From JACVRW01 sp963734025 (GTDB lineage: Bacteria > Actinomycetota > Thermoleophilia > Solirubrobacterales > Thermoleophilaceae): a DNA stretch of 64,000 nt. How positions within the stretch are numbered: the stretch's first letter is position 1; every line of letters begins with the position of its first letter. The translations under genes and the position numbers were made by a program. Under the pieces are notes generated by a model. The model did not search any database. It worked only from the letters and a program-made list of their open reading frames with translations, and had not been told where the DNA came from. Shown here piece by piece: positions 41,050-48,198 of this stretch. The DNA lies in contig CAVTFR010000015.1 in NCBI GenBank assembly GCA_963734025.1, positions 372,001 through 436,000 on the forward strand, written 5' to 3'.

Positions 41050-41050
41050 C
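41031..41050. promoter_or_regulatory. Shared 20-bp box upstream of htrA
   Basis: CGGCGTTATGCGCCGGTGAC, identical to 45162-45181. It contains the inverted repeat CGGCG-N5-CGCCG. It starts 44 bases before the htrA GTG and is followed by TAGCGT (41062-41067), seven bases from the start codon. It overlaps the last codons of the glycosyltransferase gene. Confidence 0.7.
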
Positions 41051-41074
41051 GCGGCGACCCGTAGCGTCGCCGCC

Positions 41075-42256
41075 GTGAGTCGCAAGCCGAGTCTCTGGAT
41101 CGATCCCGAGAGCGCCCGCGACAAGGAGGCGGGACCGTTCTCCTCCGCGCGCTGGCGCCGGCAGTCGCACGAGGCCCGCGTGCGCTACGCGAAGCCCCCG
41201 CAGCCGGACGCTCCGCCGCCGCCCCCGCGTCCGCGGCTCTGGCGGCGCCTCCTGGCGCCGGCGGGGTTCGCCGTGGCGCTGGTCGCCCTCGCGCTCGCGG
41301 TCGTCGCCGTCCTCGACGACGGCGGCTCAGAGGGTGACGTCCTCCCTGCCGCGAGCGGCGGGCGGCTCGCGCCCACCCAGATCGGCCGCGTCTACGACTC
41401 CGCCGGCCCGGGGGTCGTGTCGGTGCAGGCAGGACCGGCCGGGGGAACGGGCTTCGTCGTGCGCCGTGACGGCACGATCGTCACGAACGCGCATGTCGTC
41501 GCCGGGGCGGAGAGCGCCCAGGTCCGATTCGGCGACAGCGGCGAGCAGGTCGACGCAGAGGTGCTCGGCACCGACACCTCGACCGACCTGGCGGTGCTGC
41601 GGGTCGATCCCGGCAGCGTGGGCCCGCTGAGGCCGTTGCCGCTGGCCAACTCGGAGCGCGTGCGGGTCGGCGACGCGGTGGTCGCGATCGGCCATCCGCT
41701 GGGCCTCGACCGCACCGCCACCGCGGGCATCGTGTCCGGCGTCGGACGCGAGATCCAGGCGCCGAACGGCTTCCAGATCGACGAGGTGATCCAGACGGAC
41801 GCTCCCATCAACCCGGGGAACTCGGGCGGGCCACTGCTCGATGCTCGCGGGCGCGTGGTCGGCGTCAACAGCCAGATCGCAACAAGCGGTGCCGGCGGCG
41901 GGAACATCGGCATCGGCTTCGCGGTGCCTTCCAACACGGTCCGCGAGGTGTTGCCCGCGCTGATCCGCGGCGAGACGATCGAGCGGCCCTACCTCGGAGT
42001 CACGACCGCGCCGCATCGCGACGGCGCCGAGATCCAGGAGATCGTGCCGGGCAGCGCCGCCGACGCCGCCGGCCTCGAGGAGGGCGACGTGATCACGGAG
42101 GTCGACGGCCGCGAGGTCCGCGACCCGGACGACGTGGCGGACGCGATCAAGGGTCTCGTGCCGGGTGACGACATCCAGGTCGAGGCCGAGAGCAGCGGCG
42201 TCACGCAGAGCTTCGACGTCGAGCTCGAGGCGCGGCCCGAGCGCGCCGGCCCGTGA
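41075..42256 (+). CDS. htrA: Membrane-anchored HtrA/DegP-like serine protease with PDZ domain
   Basis: A 393-residue protease. A Pro-rich cytoplasmic stretch is followed by one membrane span near residues 60-85 (LLAPAGFAVALVALALAVVAVL). The trypsin-like domain has the full triad: His in TNAHVVAGAE near 140, Asp in TSTDLAVLRV near 171, Ser in NPGNSGGPLL near 249. One PDZ domain fills ~300-390 (LGVTTAPHRDGAEIQEIVPGSAADAAG). It degrades misfolded exported proteins. The GTG start is seven bases after TAGCGT. It overlaps batA by four bases. The shared upstream box suggests control together with moxR. Confidence 0.96.
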   Translation: MSRKPSLWIDPESARDKEAGPFSSARWRRQSHEARVRYAKPPQPDAPPPPPRPRLWRRLLAPAGFAVALVALALAVVAVLDDGGSEGDVLPAASGGRLAPTQIGRVYDSAGPGVVSVQAGPAGGTGFVVRRDGTIVTNAHVVAGAESAQVRFGDSGEQVDAEVLGTDTSTDLAVLRVDPGSVGPLRPLPLANSERVRVGDAVVAIGHPLGLDRTATAGIVSGVGREIQAPNGFQIDEVIQTDAPINPGNSGGPLLDARGRVVGVNSQIATSGAGGGNIGIGFAVPSNTVREVLPALIRGETIERPYLGVTTAPHRDGAEIQEIVPGSAADAAGLEEGDVITEVDGREVRDPDDVADAIKGLVPGDDIQVEAESSGVTQSFDVELEARPERAGP

Positions 42257-43212
42257 GCTTCCAGTCTCCCCTCTACCTCGTCGCGCTGGGGCTCGTTCCC
42301 GCGGCGGTTGCGATCTACGTCTTGAGCGACAAGCGCCGCCGCGCACGCACGGCAGCCTTCGCCTCTCCCCTGCTGCTCCCGTCGGTCGCGCCGCGCGGGC
42401 CAGGCTTGCGACGCCACCTGCCGCTGTTGCTCTACGCCTTCGCGTTGACGGCGGTCGCGATCGCGCTCGCCCGCCCCGAGGCGACCGTCGCGGTCCCCGA
42501 GGAGCGCGCAGCGGTGGTGCTCACCACCGACATCTCAGGCTCTATGGAGTCGACGGACGTCCCGCCCTCCCGCATGGCCGCCGTGCGCCGCGCGGCGCTC
42601 GACTTCCTCGCCCAGGCGCCCGAGGAGCTGCGCGTCGGAGCCGTGGCGTTCAACCACGCGGTGCGCGCGATCGAGCCGCCGCGGGCCGAGCGCGACGACA
42701 CCCGCGCCCTCGTCGACAGCCTCACGCCAAGCGGCGGCACGGCGACCGGAGAGGGGCTGGCCGCGGCCGTCGGTCTGCTCTCGCGCCAGGGCGCCCGTGA
42801 CCAGAAGCGCCCGCCCGCCGCGATCATCCTGCTCTCGGACGGCACATCGACGCACGGGCGCGACCCCATCGACGTGGCGCGCGAGGCGGCCAGGCTCAGG
42901 ATCCCGATCTACACGGTCGCGCTGGGCACGGACGCCGGCACGATCGAGGTTGAGCGCCCAGATGGCTCGACCGTCACGCGCGACGTGCCGCCCGACCGCG
43001 TGGCAATGCGCCGGATCGCGACGATCAGCGGCGCCCGCACCTTCAGCGCGGACGCGGGCGACGAGCTCGCGACCGTCTACGAGCGGCTTGGCTCGCAGGT
43101 CGCAACCCGCGACGAGAAGCGGGAGGTGACGGCCGCCTTCGTGGGCGGCGCGGCCGCATTCCTGCTCCTGGGCGGCGCGATGTCGCTGCGCTGGTTCGGC
43201 CGGCTCCCCTGA
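42253..43212 (+). CDS. VWA-domain membrane protein, BatA-like, copy 1
   Basis: A 319-residue protein with the BatA layout: an N-terminal BatA membrane segment (SPLYLVALGLVPAAVAIYVL), a second span near 57-75, the VWA domain with MIDAS DISGSMES at ~93-100, PSGGTATGEGL (MIDAS Thr loop) and LLSDGTSTHG, and a C-terminal span. MIDAS residues DxSxS are intact, so it can bind a metal ion and a partner. MoxR-BatA sets act as chaperone-like complexes in envelope stress. The start is a GTG overlapping the htrA stop. It is clearly paralogous to the protein at 47145. Confidence 0.92.
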   Translation: MSFQSPLYLVALGLVPAAVAIYVLSDKRRRARTAAFASPLLLPSVAPRGPGLRRHLPLLLYAFALTAVAIALARPEATVAVPEERAAVVLTTDISGSMESTDVPPSRMAAVRRAALDFLAQAPEELRVGAVAFNHAVRAIEPPRAERDDTRALVDSLTPSGGTATGEGLAAAVGLLSRQGARDQKRPPAAIILLSDGTSTHGRDPIDVAREAARLRIPIYTVALGTDAGTIEVERPDGSTVTRDVPPDRVAMRRIATISGARTFSADAGDELATVYERLGSQVATRDEKREVTAAFVGGAAAFLLLGGAMSLRWFGRLP

Positions 43213-43231
43213 CCCACTACTCTGACCTACC

Positions 43232-43435
43232 GTGAGGCGAGTGGTGATCCTGGCGGTCTCGCTTGTGGGCTTCGGGCTCTTCGCGAGCGGCGTGCACGGG
43301 CTCACGCAGCTCGACGATCAGCTCGCCGGCGCCGCCAAGGCGCCCCGGACGATCGAGATCAAGCGCGAGCTCGGGCCGAAGGGCGACTGTCCCTGGCGCG
43401 AGCGCGAGCTTCGGCACTACGAGCGCCGGCTCTAG
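43232..43435 (+). CDS. Small exported or membrane-anchored protein
   Basis: A 67-residue protein from a GTG: RRVVILAVSLVGFGLFASGV (signal or anchor), then HGLTQLDDQLAGAAKAPRTI and EIKRELGPKGDCPWRERELRHYERRL. It follows batA copy 1 by 19 bases and may belong to the htrA unit. Its last 77 bases overlap the tail of the convergent histidine kinase gene, so one of the two ends could be shorter than annotated. Confidence 0.6.
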   Translation: MRRVVILAVSLVGFGLFASGVHGLTQLDDQLAGAAKAPRTIEIKRELGPKGDCPWRERELRHYERRL

Positions 43436-44492
43436 GGCCGGCGGCGGGCAGCCGCACCGACACGACCAGGCCGCCCTCCGGGCGCGGCTCGATGGCAAGC
43501 GCCCCGCCGTGCGCCTCGCTGACGGCTCGGACGATCGACAGGCCCAGCCCGGCGCCGCGCCCGTCCGCATCGCGCGCAAGTCGCTCGAAGGGCTCGGCGA
43601 GCCGGGCTGCCGCTGCGGGCTCGACAGGCGGCCCGCTGTTCTCGACCCGCAGCTCCGCCGTCCCGTTCTGCGCGTGCGTGCGCACCCGCACGAAGCCGCC
43701 CGGCCGGTTGTACCGGACGCCGTTCTCGATCACGTTGGCGACGAGCCGCTCGAGCAGCGCGGCGTCGCCCTCCACCATGGCCGGCTCGAGCGCGGCGTCG
43801 AGGTGGACGCTCTCGGTGCCGGCCGTGAGCGCCGCGGCGTCGGCAGCATCGCCGGTCACGGTCGCGAGGTCCACGGGCACGCTCTGCAGCAGTCCGCGCT
43901 GGCTCCGCGCAAGGATCAGGAGGCTCGAGAGCAGGGCCTCGGTGCGCCGGCTTGCCTGAACCACGGACTCGGCCATGCCGCGCAGCTCGTCGAGGTCGGG
44001 CCGCGGGTTGGCGAGCGCCACCTCGGCCTCGGAGCGGATCACCGTCAACGGGCTGCGCAGCTCGTGGCTCGCGTTCGCCACGAAGCGGCGCTGGGTCTCG
44101 AAAGAGTCCGACAGCCGGTCGAGCATCTCGTTGAGGGTCTCGCTCAGCTCGCGCAGCTCGTCGTCGGGGCCGTCGACCGGGATGCGCTCGTCCAGATGCT
44201 CCTCCGACATGCGCTGAGCGGTGCCGGTGATCCGCTTGAGCGGCGCGAGCACCCGGCCCGCGACGACCCACCCGAGCACCGCGGCGAGGACGAGCACCCC
44301 GGCGAACGCGATGAAGTACTGGAAGGCGACCTCGTCGATCGCGTCGCTCGCCAGCGCCGGCGACAGCGTACGGTCGAAGTGGCGGCCGAGCAGCCAGTAG
44401 CTGACGAGCAGGAGCACGCCCGTCGAGAGCCCGGCCAGCGCGACGTAGATCGCCGTGAGCCGGGTCCGCACGGTGAGACGCGGGGCCCTCAC
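43359..44492 (-). CDS. Sensor histidine kinase (HAMP, HisKA, HATPase)
   Basis: A 377-residue kinase. Two spans (14-35 and 60-80) flank a very short outside loop of ~25 residues. HAMP follows (GRVLAPLKRITGTAQRMSEEHLDERIP). The phosphoacceptor is His143 in NASHELRSPLT. The ATPase part has the N-box NVIENGVRYN near 248 and G-boxes RDADGRGAGLGLSIV near 300-315. With so small a sensor loop it may sense membrane state or a partner protein. The final ~35 residues are low-complexity Ala/Arg. It overlaps the response regulator gene by four bases. Confidence 0.95.
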   Translation of the reverse strand: MRAPRLTVRTRLTAIYVALAGLSTGVLLLVSYWLLGRHFDRTLSPALASDAIDEVAFQYFIAFAGVLVLAAVLGWVVAGRVLAPLKRITGTAQRMSEEHLDERIPVDGPDDELRELSETLNEMLDRLSDSFETQRRFVANASHELRSPLTVIRSEAEVALANPRPDLDELRGMAESVVQASRRTEALLSSLLILARSQRGLLQSVPVDLATVTGDAADAAALTAGTESVHLDAALEPAMVEGDAALLERLVANVIENGVRYNRPGGFVRVRTHAQNGTAELRVENSGPPVEPAAAARLAEPFERLARDADGRGAGLGLSIVRAVSEAHGGALAIEPRPEGGLVVSVRLPAAGPRAGARSAEARARARDSRPSARARA

Positions 44493-45142
44493 ACCCGGTA
44501 GCCCGCTCCCTTGACGGTTTCGACGAGCGGCGGGTCGCCCAGCTTGCGGCGCAGCCGCAGGACCGTCATTCGCACGGAGTTCGTGAACGGGTCGGCGTTC
44601 TCGTCCCAGACGCGCTCGACGAGCTCGTCGTTCGAGACCACGGCGCCGTCGGCCGCGAGGAGGGCCTCGAGCACGGCGAACTCCTTGGGCGTCAGCTCAA
44701 TCGGCCGGCCGGCGCGCGTCACGGCATGGCGCGCCGGGTCGAGCTCGACGTCGCTCGACTGGAGCGTCGGCGGGTGCGCCGTGCCCGCGCGCCTGGCGAG
44801 TGCACGCAAGCGCGCCACGAGCTCGGCGAAGGCAAACGGCTTCGGCATGTAATCGTCGGCGCCCAGCGACAGGCCGTCGACCAGGTCGTCCACTCCCGAG
44901 GCCGCGGTGAGCATCAGCAGGCGGGTGTCGGGCTCCTCGCCGCGCAAGGTCCGGCAGACGTCGTCGCCGTGCATCACCGGCAGGTCACGGTCCAGCACGA
45001 CGACGTCATAGGGGGTCAGGCGCGCCTTGTCGAGCGCGCTGGCGCCGTCGTACGCGACGTCGACCGCCATGCCCTCACGGCGAAGCCCGCGGGCTACCGC
45101 GTCTGCGACCCTGCGTTCGTCCTCGGCCAGGAGCACGCGCAC
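44489..45142 (-). CDS. OmpR/PhoB-type response regulator
   Basis: A 217-residue regulator. The receiver has acidic Glu7/Asp8, phosphoacceptor Asp51 in VVVLDRDLPV and Lys near 101 in MPKPFAF. The winged-helix DNA-binding domain contains LTPKEFAVLEALLA and SVRMTVLRLRRKLGDPPLVETVKGAGYRV. The GTG start is seven bases after TACCCT. It is divergent from moxR, and the 63-base gap holds the 20-bp box also found before htrA. The regulator is the obvious candidate to bind that box. Confidence 0.96.
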   Translation of the reverse strand: MRVLLAEDERRVADAVARGLRREGMAVDVAYDGASALDKARLTPYDVVVLDRDLPVMHGDDVCRTLRGEEPDTRLLMLTAASGVDDLVDGLSLGADDYMPKPFAFAELVARLRALARRAGTAHPPTLQSSDVELDPARHAVTRAGRPIELTPKEFAVLEALLAADGAVVSNDELVERVWDENADPFTNSVRMTVLRLRRKLGDPPLVETVKGAGYRV

Positions 45143-45161
45143 CCGTCCCAGGGTAGTCAGA

Positions 45162-45181
45162 CGGCGTTATGCGCCGGTGAC
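45162..45181. promoter_or_regulatory. Shared 20-bp box between response regulator and moxR
   Basis: Identical to the box before htrA (41031-41050), with the same 44-base distance to the moxR start. It lies between the -10-like TACCCT of the response regulator and TAGGTT of moxR, so it can affect both promoters. Confidence 0.72.
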
Positions 45182-45205
45182 CTGCCGCTCCGTAGGTTGG
45201 CCGCC

Positions 45206-46213
45206 ATGAGCGACAGCCACGTGCACGAGGAGCCGAGGGAGACGCTCGAGAGCGCCCTCTTCGAGATCAAGCGGGTCATCATCGGGCAGGACGCGATGCT
45301 CGAGCGGGTGATGGTCGCCCTGCTCACGGGCGGCCACGTCCTGCTAGAGGGCGTTCCGGGGCTCGCCAAGACCCTGACCATCAAGACGCTCGCGTCGGTG
45401 GTCGGCGGCAGCTTCAGCCGCATCCAGTTCACGCCCGACCTGGTGCCGTCGGACCTCGTCGGCACGCGCGTCTACCGCCCCGACAGCGGCAGCTTCGACA
45501 CCGAGCTCGGGCCCGTGTTCGCGAACTTCCTGCTCGCCGACGAGATCAACCGCGCGCCGGCGAAGGTGCAGTCGGCGCTGCTCGAGGTGATGCAGGAGCA
45601 GCAGGTCACGATCGGCGGTGTGACGCACGGCGTGCCGCTGCCGTTCCTCGTGCTCGCCACCCAGAACCCGATCGAGTCCGAGGGCACCTACCCGCTGCCC
45701 GAGGCGCAGGTCGACCGCTTCCTGATGAAGATCCTCGTCGACTATCCCTCGCCCGGCGACGAGGCGTCCGTGGTGAACCGCTCGCTCGACCCGCCGGCGT
45801 TCGTGGAGGAGCGGCTGACCGTCGCCGACCTGCTGCGCTTCCGAGAGGCGGCGGCAGACGTGATCGTCGACCGCGAGGTGATCGACTACGCCGTCGCGCT
45901 CGCCGACGCCACCCGGCGCCCCGATCGCTATGGGCTGACCGACGTCGAGGCGCTCTTGAGCTACGGCGCCTCGCCGCGCGGGCCGATCGGCCTCGTGCAG
46001 TCGGCGCGCTCGCTGGCGCTCCTGCGCGGCCGCCGCCACGTGCTGGCGAGCGACATCCGCGACCTGGCGCCCGAGGTGCTTCGCCACCGGCTCGTGCTGA
46101 GCTACGAAGGCCTCAGCGAGGGGACGCGCCCCGACGACCTGCTCGAGAAGGTGCTCGAGGCGGTGCCTGAGCCCGACCGGCGTCCGGTCGACGGGGAGAC
46201 CCTCGCGGCCTGA
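45206..46213 (+). CDS. moxR: MoxR family AAA+ ATPase
   Basis: A 335-residue MoxR ATPase: Walker A EGVPGLAKT near 49-57, Walker B LLADEINRAPAKVQSALLEVMQEQQV near 108-135, sensor 1 ATQNPIESEGTYPLPEAQVDRF near 150-172. MoxR proteins act with VWA-domain partners as chaperone-like remodelling complexes. The ATG is seven bases after TAGGTT, and the shared box lies upstream. DUF58 and BatA-like genes follow in the same direction. Confidence 0.96.
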   Translation: MSDSHVHEEPRETLESALFEIKRVIIGQDAMLERVMVALLTGGHVLLEGVPGLAKTLTIKTLASVVGGSFSRIQFTPDLVPSDLVGTRVYRPDSGSFDTELGPVFANFLLADEINRAPAKVQSALLEVMQEQQVTIGGVTHGVPLPFLVLATQNPIESEGTYPLPEAQVDRFLMKILVDYPSPGDEASVVNRSLDPPAFVEERLTVADLLRFREAAADVIVDREVIDYAVALADATRRPDRYGLTDVEALLSYGASPRGPIGLVQSARSLALLRGRRHVLASDIRDLAPEVLRHRLVLSYEGLSEGTRPDDLLEKVLEAVPEPDRRPVDGETLAA

Positions 46214-46230
46214 GGCGCAGCGCGGCCTCG

Positions 46231-47148
46231 ATGAGCTCCCGGCAACCACAGCTCGCGCTCGCACCTCCCGCCGGGCGGCAGGGGCCCGGCGCGGTCCCAA
46301 CCGCGCTCGTAGAGGCCCTGGACCTCGCGTTCGTCCGCCGCGCAGGCGGCGTCATCGCGGGCGAGCACCGCGCGGCCGGCGTCGGCTCGGGCACGGAGCT
46401 CGCTCAGCTGCGCCCCTACCAGCCGGGCGACGACGTGCGTCAGCTCGACCCCTCCGCCACCGCCCGCACAGGCATTCCCCACGTCCGACAGCAGGTGCCG
46501 GAGCGGCTGCTCACGACCTGGCTCGCGGTCGACGTGTCGCCCTCGATGGCGTTCGGGACCGCAGACAGGCTCAAGAGCGACGTTGCCGAGGGAGTCGTCG
46601 ACGTGCTGGGGGCGCTGTCGGTGCGGCGCGGCGGCCGGGTCGGGCTGCTGACGTTCGGAAGCCCGTCGACGCTGCTGCTGCCGCCGCGTGGCGGCCGCGG
46701 CGCGCGCGTGGGCCTGCGGCGGGCGCTCGCCGAGGGCGTGGCTCCGGACGGCGCCGAGGGCGAGCCGCTCGCGCGGGCGCTCATGCGCGTCGGGAGGCTC
46801 GCGAGCATGCGCAGCTTGATCGTCGTCGTATCGGACTTCATCGGCCCGACCGACTGGGCGCGGCCGATCGCGGCGCTCGCCGCGCGCCACACCCTGCTGG
46901 CGGTTGAGGTGCGCGACCCGCGCGAGCAGGAGCTGCCCGCTGTGGGCCGGCTCGCGATGGTGGATCCGGAGTCGGGTGCCCGGATCGAGGTCGACACGGC
47001 CGACCGGCGGCTGCGTGAGCGCTTCGAGCGGGCCGCGCGCGAGGACCGCGCCGCCGTGGCGCTCGCGCTGCGGCGCGGCGGCGTCGAGCACGTGACCCTG
47101 TCGACGGCGGGCGCCTGGGCGCGCCAGCTCGGCCGGAGGCTCGCGTGA
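46231..47148 (+). CDS. DUF58 domain protein
   Basis: A 305-residue DUF58 protein with the signature GTELAQLRPYQPGDDVRQLDPSATARTGIPHVRQ near 50-85, and a VWA-like fold after it (LAVDVSPSMAFG, SLIVVVSDFIGP). No membrane span is evident. DUF58 proteins are standard partners of MoxR and BatA-type proteins. The ATG is 17 bases after moxR and its stop overlaps the next start. Confidence 0.93.
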   Translation: MSSRQPQLALAPPAGRQGPGAVPTALVEALDLAFVRRAGGVIAGEHRAAGVGSGTELAQLRPYQPGDDVRQLDPSATARTGIPHVRQQVPERLLTTWLAVDVSPSMAFGTADRLKSDVAEGVVDVLGALSVRRGGRVGLLTFGSPSTLLLPPRGGRGARVGLRRALAEGVAPDGAEGEPLARALMRVGRLASMRSLIVVVSDFIGPTDWARPIAALAARHTLLAVEVRDPREQELPAVGRLAMVDPESGARIEVDTADRRLRERFERAAREDRAAVALALRRGGVEHVTLSTAGAWARQLGRRLA

Positions 47149-48083
47149 GCTTCGCCTCGCCCGTCTACCTCCTGGCACTCGGTCTCGTGCCGCTCGCTCT
47201 CGGCGCCTACGCGCTGTCGCGGCGGCGGGCCAAGCGCTATGCGGTGCGCTTCCCGGCGGTCGGGACGCTCGCGCCGCTCCTGCCCAAGGCATCGGCATGG
47301 CGGCGCCGCCTGCCGCTCGCGCTGTTCCTCGCCTCGCTCGCGGTCCTCGCGGTAGCGCTCGCCAGGCCGCACGCCACGGTCGCCGTGCCGAAGGAGCAGG
47401 CCTCGATCATCCTCGTCACGGACGTCTCGCGCTCGATGCTCGCCGAGGACGTCGACCCGAGCCGCCTCGACGCCGCCCGCTCCGCCGCCCAGCGCTTCCT
47501 CGCGGAGGTGCCGGACGAGGCGCTCGTGGGCGCCGTGGCCTTCTCGACCGACCCGCACACGATCGAAAAGCCGACCGACGAGCACGACGAGATAGAGGCC
47601 CTGATCGACGCCCTTAGCGCCGACGGGGGGACCGCCGCGGGCGACGCCCTCGAGGCCGCCCTGCGGATGGTCGACGGCCCGGCCGAGGACCGGCCGCCGG
47701 CGGCGATCGTGCTGCTCTCGGACGGCGAGACCACGACCGGCCAGGACCCCCTCCCCGTGGCCCGCGAGGCTCGCCGCTTAGGCGTGCCGATCCACACCGT
47801 GGCGCTCGGCACCAGCGAGGGGACGATCATGACGCCGGACGGGACGCTGCTGCCCGTGCCGCCGGACCCCGAGACGATGCGGAGGATCGCCGAGCTCTCC
47901 GGCGGCCGCGCCTTCGAGGTGGACGACGCGGGCGAGCTGGCGGGCCTGTACGAGGACCTCGGCTCGCGAGTGGCGACCGAGACCGAGGAGCGCGAGATCA
48001 CGGCGGCGTTCGCGGCGGGCGGACTGGTCCTGCTGCTGATGGCGGCGGCGCTTGGCGTACGGGCGACGGCACGCTTGCCGTAG
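47145..48083 (+). CDS. VWA-domain membrane protein, BatA-like, copy 2
   Basis: A 312-residue paralogue of the protein at 42253, similar over the whole length: SPVYLLALGLVPLALGAYAL, MIDAS DVSRSMLA at ~93-100, GGTAAGDALEAA, LLSDGETTTGQDPLPVAREA, and a C-terminal span. The DxSxS residues are kept. The GTG start overlaps the DUF58 stop. It completes the moxR-DUF58-batA set; copy 1 instead sits behind htrA. Confidence 0.93.
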   Translation: MSFASPVYLLALGLVPLALGAYALSRRRAKRYAVRFPAVGTLAPLLPKASAWRRRLPLALFLASLAVLAVALARPHATVAVPKEQASIILVTDVSRSMLAEDVDPSRLDAARSAAQRFLAEVPDEALVGAVAFSTDPHTIEKPTDEHDEIEALIDALSADGGTAAGDALEAALRMVDGPAEDRPPAAIVLLSDGETTTGQDPLPVAREARRLGVPIHTVALGTSEGTIMTPDGTLLPVPPDPETMRRIAELSGGRAFEVDDAGELAGLYEDLGSRVATETEEREITAAFAAGGLVLLLMAAALGVRATARLP

Positions 48084-48198
48084 GGGTTCCGCGCGACGAG
48101 TCGCGCAGGCGAGCGCTGCCCTGCCCCGAGAGCGAGCAGCTATCGGGTGTGACCGAATACCTCTCACGGATGGGAGTGGTGTGACCTAGGTTCGCGCC

